Origin: Zoroaster sp. YZ-2022
Taxonomy: Eukaryota; Echinodermata; Asteroidea; Forcipulatida; Zoroasteridae
Length of the DNA stretch: 64,000 bases
Assembly (NCBI GenBank): GCA_029582265.1
Contig: CM055828.1
Coordinates: 35,623,072-35,687,071 of the forward strand
Reading direction: 5' to 3'
Shown piece after piece: positions 1 to 13,003 of the stretch (position 1 is its first letter; each line of letters starts with the position of its first letter). The notes under the pieces are model-generated. The model did not search any database and was not told where the DNA came from. It was given only the letters and a program-made list of their open reading frames with translations. The position numbers and the translations under genes were made by a program.

Positions 1-477
1 ATTTAGGAGCATAAAGGGAGCCTTAGAGAAAGTGTCCCTTCTTTAAAGGGAGCCTTTAAAAAAATTGTGGTAAAGGACGACCTTAACATGAGGGAAGTTA
101 AAGTGTGGTTCTTGAATACCATTTGTTAAAGGAGCCTTTAGCAAAGGAACTCCTCAGTAAAGGAAGCCTCTATAAAGGTCTACTTTAGGCCTATTTAAAG
201 GAGGGTTTTAGAATACGGGCCATTATGTTGACAACAAAAACTGTGGGTCCTATATGGATGCCAAGCCTGGGCTTTAACCCAAAAGCAATTCAATTAGCTG
301 GAGTCGGCATACACAGGTTTTCTCAGATGGATGGTCAAAGGAGGTCACTAGAGAGAAAACAAACGTAACAAGGAAGGACGGAGTTGAAGGAGAATTCAGT
401 AAGTATAAACTGAAAAATGAAAAAATAGTTGAGATATGTGGGGTAGGTCGATTGAGGAATTTATACGAAAACAACAG
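1..477. repeat. degenerate AAAGG/CCTTT repeats, no gene
   Basis: The first ~200 bases carry several imperfect copies of a short motif like AAAGGGAGCCTTTA (for example near 14, 42, 126 and 156), each partly self-complementary. No open frame resembles a known protein. This is probably the edge of a repeat that continues outside the window. Confidence 0.35.
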
Positions 478-937
478 TATAATTGGATTGTAAGTTTTGA
501 GGCTTTGCGTGGTGGAATATCGATATCGTTTCGGTTTGCGGTAACACCATGTGTTTATCTCAACTAACGTGAAGCTGAGGTACAGGTTCTGAAAAGAACC
601 TTATCGCACAACTCGTATCTCAACCTTCGTTAAGTGAGAAAGGTTCAAGGGAGAACCAATTTCGGGCAACTGTCCCCCAGGACATCGGCTTTTTCATCAG
701 CAACATTTGGCACTCAATCCTACCATCCATCAGCACTCACACCCCACAGTCAACTGACATGCCTCAGCGAGCAGGCAACTCTCACACAGCAGGAAACACA
801 CACAACAAGCACAATGCCACGGTGGCAGCCAATCACAACACATCACACAACAGTGGCACCAATCGGAACAGTTCCCATTCTACACATAATCCCAGCAAAT
901 ACTACTTTAAGGATCTGCATCTGCAAACCTCTTCATT

Positions 938-975
938 CTCCTGACGAAGATTAGAGCAGGCTAATCGAAACGTTG
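938..975 (+). other. hammerhead-like motif CTGACGA...CGAAAC
   Basis: Within the foldback element the order is CTGACGA, one A, GATTAG, a six-base loop, CTAATC, then GAAAC. The GATTAG/CTAATC stem is perfect and the flanking blocks match the hammerhead ribozyme core (CUGANGA and GAAA). The extra A beside the stem and the lack of a clear stem III with a cleavage site argue against activity as it stands. Hammerhead motifs are known in the terminal repeats of Penelope-like elements; membership here is inference. Confidence 0.3.
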
Positions 976-980
976 AAAAT

Positions 981-1094
981 AACCCGTGAAGTCCCCATGG
1001 TTCTCCCTGAACCATATTAACCCGTGAAGTCCGCATGGTTCTCCCTGAACCATATTAACCCGTGAAGTCCCCATGGTTCTCCCTGAACCATATT
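981..1094. repeat. 38-bp tandem repeat, 3 copies
   Basis: Three head-to-tail copies (981-1018, 1019-1056, 1057-1094) begin AACCCGTGAAGTCC and contain ATGGTTCTCCCTGAACCAT. The only difference seen is a C to G in the second copy. Each unit contains the self-complementary pair ATGGTTC/GAACCAT and could form a small hairpin. Confidence 0.9.
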
Positions 1095-1273
1095 TTCTCA
1101 CTTAGCGACAGTAGAGAAAAAACGAGTTGCCCGAAATTGGTTCTCCCTTGAACCTTTCTCACTTAACGAAGGTTGAGATACGAGTTGTGCGATAAGGTTC
1201 TTTTCAGAACCTGTACCTCAGCTTCACGATAGTTGAGATAAACACATGGTGTTACCGCAAACCGAAACGATAT

Positions 1274-2619
1274 AATTGGATTGGGCATGTATGTAGGGAG
1301 GATGACGAGAAAAGCTGAGCTTTGGTAATAAGACGAGGTACAGAAAAAAGTCCGACATAATGGGAAAACACATATCGACAGGTCATGATGAACCAAAAGA
1401 AAACAGTTCCAAAGAAAGAGGACGAGGTGATAAAAAGTATGCTAAATAAGGACAAATTTACCGTCTGAAGGATGCTAATTGCAATGTAGATAGTAAACGT
1501 CAACGCGAAAAATAACTAACTAGTTCGATCTTACTAACCACACAGAAACTCGTCCGTGAAGTCCCCACAGTCCTTCTGTCCGTTACATTGCTGGTACCTT
1601 GGTATACAGTCTCCTGATGCGCATGCGTAATAGTGTTCACCACACCCTCCTAGTATATACAAAAACAATCCTGTGTTTTAGACCGACAAAGAGACATATA
1701 CGATCATTAAAACACCGAGTTTGTGTTTTTAAAGTGTTTGTTAATAACAGATGTCTACAATATTTAGATGACTGACTAGTCTTTCCTTGACTTTTAAATA
1801 ATTGTATTTTTATATCTAAATTCTTCTGAATGCATTCCTGCCACTCATTTACCTCCTTCCTAAAAATAGGGGTTTTGTTGGCCATTTTGTTTTGATTTTA
1901 CAGCGGTGGTCCAAACTAAATATTTGAGCCTTTTACAAATCTATCTTGAATCGATATCAATTATATCTGTATTAATTGTTCCTTCTCCAAATACTGTTTA
2001 CTTGATTGATTTTATATAATTCCTTCTAAGTGGATCGGAATTGAGGGCTTAACCACCAGCCATCTTTATTTCTAAGGAATTCCAAGGAATTCTGTTGATT
2101 CAATCAAATGGAATGGGCCTGTGAGCTAGATATGTGTGTTAAGCAATTACGAAACTTGTTCATTTCAAACTGCTCTGGTAGATTCAACGACTCAAGAATT
2201 AGTATTTGCATAGTCCTGTTTTCGATGTTCTTCACACAAGCTGCTTATTGAAACAGGGAGATATTATTGTCTAGACTCCAGTCACCTTGATGTCACCTTG
2301 ATGTTGAATCAAATTATTTTCTTTTTTGATTGTCCACTATACAAGGACCTTAGGAAATAAATGTTCGATGCATTATAAAACAAAATGATCACTTTGAATT
2401 TTTAACCGACAAGAAAGTTAGTAAACAGGTAATGGATTCAACACAGCCTATATATATTGTATCATAAGCTGTGAATTAAATAGTGTTCAGATAATAAATT
2501 GTAAAAAAATCATTTTTTTCATTTAAATCAGGGCCCTCATGAAATTCAATATGTCGTTTGAATAAAGGGATAATTTGGGAGATTTTATATAAATGAATCA
2601 TCCCTGTAGCTTTCCTTAC
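1274..2619. other. no gene recognised
   Basis: AT-rich sequence between the foldback element and the first LDLa exon. Short open frames, including an 82-codon one at 1637-1885 on the minus strand, show no recognisable domain. If the minus-strand CUB/LDLa gene continues leftward, this is intron. Confidence 0.4.
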
Positions 2620-2730
2620 CACACCCTACTTCATCCTCGTAAGTGACGCAGTCTCGTCGCCCGTCACAGACAGACGATGTATTAAGGCATTGAAGACCAG
2701 ATGGGCATACAAACTGATTGTCATCACACT
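2620..2730 (-). CDS. LDL-receptor class A exon of CUB/LDLa gene
   Basis: A 111-nt exon of the minus-strand gene, encoding one LDL-receptor class A module. The acceptor AG is at 2732-2731 and the donor GTAAGG starts at 2619. The exon begins with two bases of a split codon and ends with one, so it is phase 1-1. The translation starts CDDNQFVCPSGLQCLN and later reads CDGRRDC...YEDEVGC, with six cysteines in the LDLa order and the acidic C-terminal cluster that binds calcium in this family; the usual S-D-E is Y-E-D-E here. LDLa modules bind ligands, often lipoproteins or proteases, in extracellular proteins. No further exon is recognised to the left, so the gene probably runs out of the window. 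Confidence 0.85.
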
Positions 2731-3124
2731 CTTAAATTATAATCAAGAAAATTCGAAATTCGAATTAAAGCCATGTAGATTCGAAATCATTTTATCGAAT
2801 AATAAAGAAAACAAATACATTGCAAATTAATTCAATACAGCCCTTATTTTAAACTTCTGAATGATGTAACTCTAATAACGGTACCTGATTACAAAATTCT
2901 TCCATTCTCCCAGGTGTTTTTATTTTAGAGATATTTAGTTTCTTTGAACACCGTAAATCTCGAGTTCAACGAATCTTTAACGGAACTCTGCAATGTAATG
3001 AATTGTTTTGTTTCTTTTACCAACTTTCTTTATTTTAAAAGTTAAAGTTAAACATTTCCAATATTGTAGGCCATTTAACTGTAATATTGTCGCAATTACA
3101 TGTACTGTTTTGAATTGAACCTAC

Positions 3125-3589
3125 CAGTCATGTTATAAACCGTCAATACAATTCTTAGTCTATTAAATGATCTATACGGCCCGTTAAATTCCAGCACTAT
3201 CCAGACTCCCGAATCAACAGACAACACCTCCATCGCGTACGGCAGACTATAAGGAAATGAAGTCCTGTTCAATACTGCAATAGGCTCTCCGTCAGAAGGA
3301 TCGACTCCACTTCCAACTTTCAATATAAAGCCATAACTGGAAAATTCGAGAATCTCTATTCGGATTCGACTTCCTGGCGGCTCAGTGAGTTTCCAAACAC
3401 ACTCGAGATGCCTAATATTTGGGTGTTCGATGAAAGAAACATTACTCGTAGTATTCGGAAACGATGCTGACGTTCCGGAATATACAGCAAAGTGAGGGCT
3501 GCGATTACCGTCTGGTTGTAAGGTAGTTTCCCCTAGAATTGTAAGCGTTTCTCCAAATCGCAGATGATTATTTGAAGTACCGCATATGT
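3125..3589 (-). CDS. CUB-domain exon of CUB/LDLa gene
   Basis: A 465-nt exon, phase 1-1, with acceptor CCCAG ending at 3590 and donor GTAGGT starting at 3124. It encodes about 154 residues beginning ICGTSNN. The block ECVWKLTEPPGSRIRIEILE is the typical CUB start (C-x-W-x-I-x-x-P-x-G followed by alternating hydrophobics), and the C-terminal strand reads RLRIVLTVYN. Only the first cysteine pair of the usual two is present. There are several N-glycosylation sequons (NTT, NVS, NRT, NMT). CUB domains mediate extracellular protein or carbohydrate contacts. The exon sits between two LDLa exons, giving an alternating CUB-LDLa cassette. Confidence 0.8.
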
Positions 3590-3923
3590 CTGGGCAACAA
3601 ACGAGAGGAAGTAACACAACTGTATTATTAATAGAACGTAAAGAACACACTGCTAGTAAGAGTTGAGAATGTATCGTGTAATTGTCCAAACATAACTGCA
3701 ATAAATGTGCAAACAAAAAGAAAATGCAGACGGAGGCAGAAGAGGAGGAAAGATAGAGGGATAAAGCGTTTCAGTTATAAATGTCTCGCATTATTTTGTT
3801 CCATTCAGTTCAGTTTTTATTATTTTCTACTCAATCAATACAATATACAAAAAACGTATCGGTAAAGAAATAAGACGAGGGTGACTGAGTGGTGGAGTTC
3901 TCAAAAGAAATATTGGCACTCAC

Positions 3924-4037
3924 CACAGCTTATTTCATCCGTGTAATCTGAGCAATCCACGGCGCCATTGCATACAGCATTGATTGGTAGACACTTGCTG
4001 TCTGGCTCACAATGTATCAGCTCAACATTGCACACAC
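3924..4037 (-). CDS. LDL-receptor class A exon of CUB/LDLa gene
   Basis: A 114-nt exon, phase 1-1, with acceptor TTTTAG ending at 4038 and donor GTGAGT starting at 3923. The translation runs VCNVELIHCEPDSKCLP, then VCNGAVDCSDYTDEISC: six cysteines and the D-x-S-D...D-E calcium-binding cluster of a canonical LDLa module. It is a better match to consensus than the LDLa exon at 2620-2730. A symmetrical phase-1 exon of this length is the unit seen in many shuffled extracellular proteins. Confidence 0.88.
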
Positions 4038-4497
4038 CTAAAAAAAACAAAAGTTTGCAGTATGCAAAGGAAAACTTTCTAATTGTTTTTAACTCAGATA
4101 ATGTGTCTTAGTTTATTTATGTTTCCCTTGTGGTTTATTTGGTTATATTTAATATTTTTGTTTTTCTGGATAACATAAATATCCATTGATAACATAAATG
4201 GTACCTGAAGTCTATTACCTACATGTAGGTAATAGACGTCTAATGCTACAGATTACATAATGAGCCACTTTTAGTATTACATTATGTCCGGTGCAAATTG
4301 TTGTACAGTACAGTACAGTTTAGGTCCTCATTTTGAAGCTTTAGGCTTCATATGAGTCAGGACTCCTAGGAGCCTGGTGAAACCAGTCTTTGACTGTGTT
4401 TCTCTTTTAATCTGCTCAATAGAAATATCACCCAGAAGTCTTGAGATCTTGGTTTCAATTATGGTTTGCATGGATAACATTGTGAGAAATATTTTAC

Positions 4498-4857
4498 CTT
4501 CATTATCCTCAGATCGTAATATAATTCTAAGTGATGGCGCATTTTCGACATACACGGGGGATGAAAATAACATTGTAATGTTGTTCCCGCTGAAGTAGAA
4601 TGAAGTTCCGTTCGGCGGTGTTTTGTCCAACGTGAATCCATCTATAAGGGTTGTTTCGTTACCATTAGTACCAATCACCCGCCCAAATGATAACTTCTGA
4701 GGATGTTTAATACTGATATGGACAACATCTACGTAGATGAATGTGTCCAAAGGGCTTGTGATAAACCAACGGCATTCAAAGACCCGGAAATCAGGTATGT
4801 CGAGAGTGAAGGGAACTGGTTGACTTATGTTGATGTTGGTTTGACCACAAATGGCTC
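4498..4857 (-). CDS. CUB-like exon of CUB/LDLa gene
   Basis: A 360-nt exon, phase 1-1, with acceptor TTTACAG ending at 4858 and donor GTAAAA starting at 4497. It encodes about 119 residues starting AICGQTN. The block FECRWFITSPLDTFIYVDVV is the CUB-type C-x-W-x-I core, and the C-terminal strand reads APSLRIILRSED. It has two cysteines and several sequons (NIS, NET, NGT, NIT). It resembles the CUB exon at 3125-3589 in layout (ICG opening, one cysteine before the Trp, no second pair), so the two probably arose by exon duplication. The open frame reads past the donor to a stop in the intron, which is why a longer shadow ORF appears. Confidence 0.75.
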
Positions 4858-5290
4858 CTGTAAAAAACAAGGCGTTGTATTTTTAGGAATGTCCCAGACA
4901 TGACAATAGACGGTCATAGTGTTTTGCATCCTCTCATTTGCGCGCATATTGAGAGTACGCGCACTCGGTTTTCAACTTGTGCCAAAATAATTATCTGTGT
5001 AATTAGACAGGCTTGGAACCTGTACCGGTATTTCAATTTTTTTACAATTTCAAAACGTTCCTGTCGCTGAGTGAAATGGTAGAAATTAGTAAAACGGACT
5101 CTAATCTTTTGCAAAACATAAACACGCTCAACAATAACAGTTTACTATTTATTTTGTATTTCTAAAAAGAAAAAGTTCGCAATGCATTTGTGTACGTAAG
5201 CATAATTTGTTTGGAACCACTCCATTTGAAGGAAGCGTGGGTTATGTTGAAATGACGTCACACTTACCAACCGGGTCAAATATCGACTAA

Positions 5291-5733
5291 TTGGGTCATT
5301 CCATGAACGTGGGACCCAAAGTGTGCATGGAGGTCAAAAATTTCAAGTTCATTAAATAAAGAAAAAAAAATCAGTTTTGTTACCTTATTTATCATAGTTT
5401 TGTAGGTTGTCATCTTTTAAAATAATAGATACAAACATTAAAACTGGTGTCATGTATTTACTTCCTGCTTCACCTGATATGAGGTTAACGATGTAACAAA
5501 ATTACAAGGGGACACCGTGTCTTGTTACGTTGTGTAATATACTGACTAAAGTTAATGGATCAAAATAGGGGAGACCCAAGAAATTTTTGTTTGTTGTCAT
5601 AGTAGGTCTGTATGAGATGCAACAATAGGTGAAAGTTATAATCATCAGCTCGTACGATGTAAGGAATAACACAGGCCCCAATATCTGAAATACATGGAAA
5701 ACACAAGTGTCCCACGTTCATGGAATGACCCAA
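5291..5733. mobile_element. MITE, 25-bp terminal inverted repeats
   Basis: The left end TTGGGTCATTCCATGAACGT (5291 on) is repeated inverted at the right end (5709-5733), a perfect 25-bp inverted repeat bounding 443 bp. It has no coding capacity. It lies in the intron between two CUB-like exons. The flanks AA/TT make the exact target duplication ambiguous. Confidence 0.75.
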
Positions 5734-6114
5734 TTATATAAAGGTAACGGAAAGCACGACTTGAGTCTATTATACTGCTGCTAGAGTGCATGTAATCTGT
5801 AAGTTGTGTGTAAAAAGGGAGTATACACCTTTGATAATTTACTCGATTACATAATTACTGAATTATAATCTAATAACTTACTTGATTTGAAGTGTTTGAA
5901 GTGTTGATATACTGTCACTTTTTAGAAAACGTGATTCATTTGCCACATGAGAAAGAACGCGAACCGATCTGAATGCATTTTCAACATCTTCTCGTTTAAT
6001 TACTCAATGAAATGAGCTGAATCTTTCACAGGTTGTTTTCTCTGTGTAATTATTTTCTAATTTGTTTACAATAAAGAATGCATTTACAGATATTTTAGCA
6101 ATATTGATACGTAC

Positions 6115-6507
6115 CCAAACCGCCATCAGGAACTACAGTCAAATTACACGTCATGGAAAGTCCTTGAACATCACTGTCGTAGTATTTAGACACGATGATC
6201 ATTTGTAGTGAGTTATTTGGAGAAAGGATATCAGCTGGGAGCAGAGTTAAGGAGGAGTAACTGCCTAAATGTCTTACAAAGTGATCTGTTTTCAGCCATA
6301 ACCGAAAGTCATATGGCTCAGTGATGTTATACTGACACACCGCTGAGATCAACATCCCATAGGACACTATGACATTCCAGCAGTAGTATTTGCTGAGAGC
6401 GGCTCGCCAGATTCCTTGGCTTTCGAGCGGTTCAAAAGTTGTCGTTGAAATAACAGTAGATGAGTTGGAGCCAGTTAGTGTCACGTTGTAACATATTTCA
6501 TGTATAC
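6115..6507 (-). CDS. divergent CUB-like exon of CUB/LDLa gene
   Basis: A 393-nt exon, phase 1-1, with acceptor CATGCAG ending at 6508 and donor GTACGT starting at 6114. It encodes about 130 residues (IHEICYNVTLTG...). It shares the ICx opening and overall length with the two CUB exons downstream, has cysteines in the contexts ICY, YYCW, VCQ and TCN, and several sequons. The CUB core is weak, so 'CUB-like' rests partly on exon length, phase and position. It is the most 5' domain exon seen close to the cluster; a signal peptide must be encoded upstream, and the exon at 19562-19622 is a candidate. Confidence 0.6.
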
Positions 6508-8482
6508 CTGCATGGTGAAAATATGTTGTAAATGTATATAATATTATGTGTCCAGCTCCAGTCCATTTTAGTGACTCAGACCCGAATCAGATTTGAGTCA
6601 CGATATACATTGTACAATGTGTGGGAATCAGACTCGACCCTTGTTGTGACCAAGTCTCAAACATTTCTTAGGACTCTGAATCAGGATTCGACCCTTGATA
6701 CTCCGTCCAATATTAACCGTTTTTCACTCAGCAGAATCAGTGGTTGATCCGGGGGGAGGGGAGCTTGCGGTTGAAGCACCTTCCTCTCTGCATATGCCTC
6801 ATTGAGCCCATCCCTCCCTACCCAATTAGCCATGTCAAGTGCTTGTGTTAGTCCCCAACTCCCAGGCCCGTAGCTAGGCTGTGGCACAGGGACCGCCTAG
6901 CCCAAATATGGACCCCATCTCTGTATACACTGAAACGGAGTCCAATATTAAACCAGAAGGTCAGTCGCCGCACAGAACATTTCTATTTTCAGTAAAATTT
7001 CAGTGAAATTTAGTACTAAAATTCCATGATCAACTATAATGACAGGTGCTAAGGTTTGAATTTCAAAATATTATTTTTACTAAGTCATTTTATTGAAAGA
7101 AAATCAATATAAATAAATAAATTTTTGAGTTTCGATGGTTGCGCATCATCCCATAGTCTATTAGTATTAGCGTACGTGCGTGTAGCAACAAAACGGCGGT
7201 GTTTGTGCAGTTTGCGTAAAAACTTCCAAGCAACAGGTTTTATGTGGGCTGGTCACGCTCGCATGTACGCCGCGACACAACCTTGCCGACACTTTACGGT
7301 CAAGTGACGAACAGCCATCAAAACTAAAGTAATTCTTTAACGTTAAATATTGGGATTTTTTCATTAAAAACACTTAGTTTGATATTTTATAATTCAAGCC
7401 TCGTTGAGATGCATTGTGTTTGGTGATAGAATTATACTGCCAAGTTACAACAACTTCACACAGGTTAAAATTAAACATTTTATGAAAAACTTCTTTTCTG
7501 TAGTATCAAATGTTTGGTTAAATCCCAGACGTCACCGTAGAAGGTGAATGTCCAACCTGGGCTAGGGGACCGCCCCCTCTCCCGTACAGACCGCAAACCC
7601 CACCCACCTCCCCCTCCAGCGACAAGAGGGCCAGCACAATTTTCAAGAGTCTTTAATAGGAACTTGAGTACAAAGCCATTATTCCTCCACATACTGCCTC
7701 TTTATGTATCACATTCCTGGCTGGTTCCCACCCCCATTCCTGGCTGGTTCCCACCCCATTTTTACAAAGTCCCGTATGAAAAAGGTCGTAACCCGAATTT
7801 CGGATTTGACCATTTTTAAACTTGAATTAAAGTAGTCTTGGCACATTTCCAACCCATAGGCCTACGTATATTTGTTGAAACGCCCCCGCAGTAGGCCAGT
7901 CTGGCACCATACCAAAAAAACGCAAAAATAAAAATGTCCATTATTTCAAAACCAGGTTTGACCCAGGTATACGGTAAATTTTCGAACCTACAACATTCAA
8001 TAGAATTTGTTTTACTATTTATGATATTATCAAAATATTCATCTCTTATTAAAGTCATTTTGACAGGCAAATTGATTTTGTAAATTAGCGTGACTTCATT
8101 GCCACCGTCACGTAAAGTATGAGCCAGCCTTTATAGTAAAGCAAAATCAAATATGGCCGCCATCGAATATAGCCGCTATTTGCACACAAATTTGCCTATC
8201 TGCATGAGCAAGAGGCCGTCACAAAAACTAAATATGTGTGTCTTTGTGGTGGTATCTAAGGTCATTCACACGAAATCGTAAGTCAAACAAACTGTACAGG
8301 CTCATATAATACTGTCCAAAAACCGAGATGGCTGTCAAAAATCCAACATGTATTGGTCTATTTCAACAATAAAACGTCACAGGAAGTAGCAGTTTTTCGA
8401 TGTAACTTGAGGTAATTCTTGCAATTTGGAAAGTGGGAAAGCAATGGACTGCCATAAATTCAATATGACTGCCATTTCTACA
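6508..8482. other. presumed intron, no gene recognised
   Basis: Upstream of the domain exons on the minus strand. Short open frames on both strands have no recognisable domain and no splice-compatible CUB or LDLa exon was found. A C-rich and G-rich stretch lies near 7565-7640. Confidence 0.4.
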
Positions 8483-9404
8483 ATATGCATTGCCTCTCAT
8501 AGGCTATTATTGAATCGCAAGAAAAGCCATCAGTTATCAAATTGACCTATTCAGGGGAAGATTGCTATGATATTATTTAAAAAAATATATGAGTATAATG
8601 TACACTTTTGGTAAAATGTTTGTAAATGCGTCCCTACATTATTTTAAATGATAAGAATCTGCAATCAAGAGATATAAACTTAAATATATATATTTTTTTA
8701 AATCCATTCGAAATTAAATTCTGTCTTCGGTTGACAGAAATACAGCGATAGCTCCCGAGACAGAAATATTTCAAGGGATGCTTGATACGATCATTAACTT
8801 TACCAAGTAAGTTGTATGTTAAACTGTACTGACCATTAATTTATGAGCTGAATCAAACAATCAATATTGTTTCATGTTTGGAAAGACTGCTTCTTGTTCA
8901 TGTAATGTTGATTGATCAGACCCCATGATGATCGTTAGGCCAATAGCGCAATTAAAAATTAAATAAAAGTCATTATATATTGGCCTCTATACCAGCACGA
9001 CAAAATACATTAGCGAGCTAAAACAAACATACAAGACCCAGATACACTCTGCAAATTGAATTCGAGTACATGATCTGTTTGGCTAAGCACCGAGATAAAA
9101 GGAAACTAAACGTATACAGGCCCCCTAATTGTTTTTAAGATATTTGTATACAGAATGCCTCAAACAACTGCATGTGATCATTTATGTTTTCACAGAAAGA
9201 GGTATAAAATCGCATGTCGCATAATTATGGTAACAGCTATCAAAATGTTTCTGAAAATGACTCTAAGGAAATAGGAGAATTTAGATGCGAATAGGAGGGA
9301 ATTTGTATTTCCATTAATTGCTTTCTGTGAATGAAAATTAAATTTGAATATGTTACCAGAAGTGCCTTTTATACTAAAGCGTAACAGGAATTTTGGCCAG
9401 AGTA
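8483..9404. repeat. ~0.9-kb direct repeat, copy A
   Basis: This block is repeated in the same orientation at 10956-11840. It starts ATATGCATTGC and ends TTTTGGCCAGAGTA in both copies. Copy A has about 27 extra bases near 9281-9307 and extra sequence near 9071-9092. Diverged fragments of the same family recur at 16720-16870 and 17320-17600. The two copies flank the LINE fragment 9410-10945. Confidence 0.85.
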
Positions 9405-9477
9405 TACATATATAGGCCTACGGCTGTCCATCGCGAACGATGACGACTCATATGTGAAGGTCAATTTCATTCTATGG

Positions 9478-10935
9478 TTAGCATTTCTTTGCTCGGGTGT
9501 GCGAAGCCAGTCCTGCGTTCGACAGGAAGTTTCTCCTGCATCTTCCGCATGAAATGGCTGACTGCACTAACCCGTGTCTAGATCGGTGTCTTTCTTGGTA
9601 CTCTGCTTCTCTCTTTTTCTCTACTGTCGCAATTGATCTCTGTACAACTGCTCTCCATTCCTTCCTGTTTTTAGCTTTTGCTTCCCAGTTTTTTACATCT
9701 ACATCAACCCGCTTTAAGTTTCTTTTTATTAAATCTTTGTACCTAAGCCGTTGCCCACCCACGTTTCGCGTTCCTTCCCTCAATTCTCCATAAAGTAGAA
9801 TTTTAGGAAGTCTACTGTCCTCCATCCTGACTACGTGGCCGGTCCATCTGAGTTGTGCCGCTGTAATAATGGCCTCAACACTAGGCATATTTGCTCTTCT
9901 GAGCACTTCTGTGTTGGGCACTTTGTCCTGCCAATTTATTTTCAAAATTCGTCTTAGATGTTTTAGTTGAAAGCTAGTTAACTTCTTTATATGTTTCCTA
10001 TGCAGAGTCACGGTTTCGACCGAGTACAGGAGTGCAGTCAGCACCACTGCTCGATATACTTTTAGTTTGGTTTTTGTTGTAATGCCGTGTTTAGACCAGA
10101 GTCGTTTTTGTAAGCTACCAAATGATTTGGAGGCTGTCTGCACTCTGTATGCAATCTCTTCTTCAATTTTATTGTCGCTACTGACGTGGCCGCCAAGATA
10201 TTTGAAGCAACGAACCATTTTAAGATTCTGACCACCAATTGTAATTATTGGATCTTGATTTGGGACAGGAACTCTGGCACCTGGTTGGAACAGCAGCTCT
10301 GTTTTTCCAATATTAATTCTAAGGCCAAACTCAGTGGCGGCATTGGCAAAACAGTTTGATATTTCTTGAGAATCCTCCAGTGATTGCGCCACTACTGCTG
10401 CATCATCAGCATATAACAACTCTCTCACCATCTCATTTTTGGTCTTCGTTCTGGCTTTTAAGCGAGCGAGATTAAAAAGTTTTCCGTCGCTTCGAGTTCG
10501 AATGTAGACACCTAAGAGTAGATTTTCACTCATCCTTTCGAGCATCGCTGTAAGAAACAGAGTGAATAAGGTAGGCGCGAGTGGATCGCCTTGCTTTACA
10601 CCGTTTGTGATTTCGAAAGCGTCACTTGTCTGCCCTGCGACTGATACTCAACCTTTCATATCATCATGGAAATTCCTTATTACATTTATAAATTTATCTG
10701 TGCAACCAAATACTTTTAGAACTTTCCAGAGAATTTTGCGGTCCACCGAGTCAAAAGCCTTCCGAAAGTCAAAAAATACTATATATAGATCGCGATGTTG
10801 TTCGATAGATTTTTCTTGAAGTTGTCTAAGGCTAAAAATCATATCATTTGTTGATCTATTGCTCCGAAAACCGCTTTGACTCTCAGGTAAGACCGCGTCT
10901 GAAACTATTTTAAGTCTGTTTAAAATAATTTTTGA
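9478..10935 (-). pseudogene. LINE-type reverse transcriptase, 5'-truncated with in-frame stop
   Basis: A minus-strand reading frame of about 480 codons from a non-LTR retrotransposon. N to C it shows SGFRSNRSTNDMIFSLRQLQ, FFDFRKAFDSVDR (catalytic Asp region), NGVKQGDPLAPTLF, and the active-site YADD. After these come a C-terminal region with LRWTGHVVRMEDSRLP and a final zinc-binding Cys/His cluster (CGRCRRNF...HTRAKKC). One in-frame TGA at 10648-10650 interrupts it between the FDFRKAFD and GDPLAP blocks. The 5' side stops abruptly near 10935, so the endonuclease and the start of RT are missing, which is normal for truncated LINE insertions. The clade cannot be fixed without a tree. It is inactive as it stands. 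Confidence 0.9.
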
Positions 10936-10955
10936 ATTTTTTTTTCAATGCACAC

Positions 10956-11840
10956 ATATGCATTGCTTCTCATAGGCTATTTTTGAATCGCTAGAAAAGC
11001 CATCAGTTATCAAATTGACCTATTCAGGGGAAGATTGCTCTGATATTATAAAAAAATATATGAGTATAATATACACTTTTGGTAAAATGTTTGTAAATGC
11101 GTCCCTACATTATTTTAAATGATAAGAATCTGCAATCAAGACATATGTGTACACAAAAATAAACTTAAATATATATATATTTTTAATCCATTCGAAATTA
11201 AATTTTGTCTTCGGTTGACAGAAATACAGCGATAGCTCCCGAGACAGAAATATTTCAAGGGATGCTTGATACGATTATTAACTTTACCAAGTAAGTTGTA
11301 TGTTAAACTGTACTGACCATTAATTTATGAGCTGAATCAAACAATCAATATTGTTTCATGTTTGGAAAGACTGCTTCTTGTTCATGTAATGTTGATTGAT
11401 CAGACCCCATGATGATCGTTAGGCCAATAGCGCAATTAAAAATTAAATAAAAGTCATTATATATTGGCCTCTATACCAGCACGACAAAATACATTAGCGA
11501 GCTAAAACAAACATACAAGACCCAGATCCACTCTGCAAATTGAATTCGAGTACTGAGATAAAAGCAAAGTAAACGTATACAGGTCTCCTAATTGTTTTTA
11601 AGATATTTTGTATACAGAATGCCTCAAACAACTGCATGTGATCATTTATGTTTTCACAGAAAGAGGTATAAAATCGCATGTCGCATAATTATGGTAACAG
11701 CTATCAAAATGTTGCTGAAAATGACTCTAAGGAAATAGGAGAATTTCCATTAATTGCTTTCTGTGAATGAAAATTAAATTTGAATATGTTACCAGAAGTG
11801 CCTTTTATACTAAAGCGTAACAGGAATTTTGGCCAGAGTA
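10956..11840. repeat. ~0.9-kb direct repeat, copy B
   Basis: Second copy of the block at 8483-9404, same orientation, with small deletions relative to copy A. Together the copies bracket the LINE fragment as a terminal-repeat-like pair. No open frame is shared between the copies, so the repeat is probably non-coding. Confidence 0.85.
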
Positions 11841-11859
11841 ATAGTTAGGTATTATGACA

Positions 11860-13003
<1,144 letters not shown>

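Larger units (their letters stand above)
523..1273. mobile_element. foldback element with 148-bp terminal inverted repeats
   Basis: The left arm (523-670) and the right arm (1126-1273) are reverse complements over about 148 bp with almost no mismatches; both termini read ATATCGTTTCGGTTTGCGG going inward. Between the arms lie a short Thr/Pro-rich open frame, a hammerhead-like motif and three 38-bp tandem repeats. A 13-bp string, TATAATTGGATTG, occurs at 478-490 and 1271-1283, beside or overlapping the two ends. It may be a target duplication, but 32 bp separate the left copy from the arm. No transposase is visible, so the element is non-autonomous. Confidence 0.7.
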
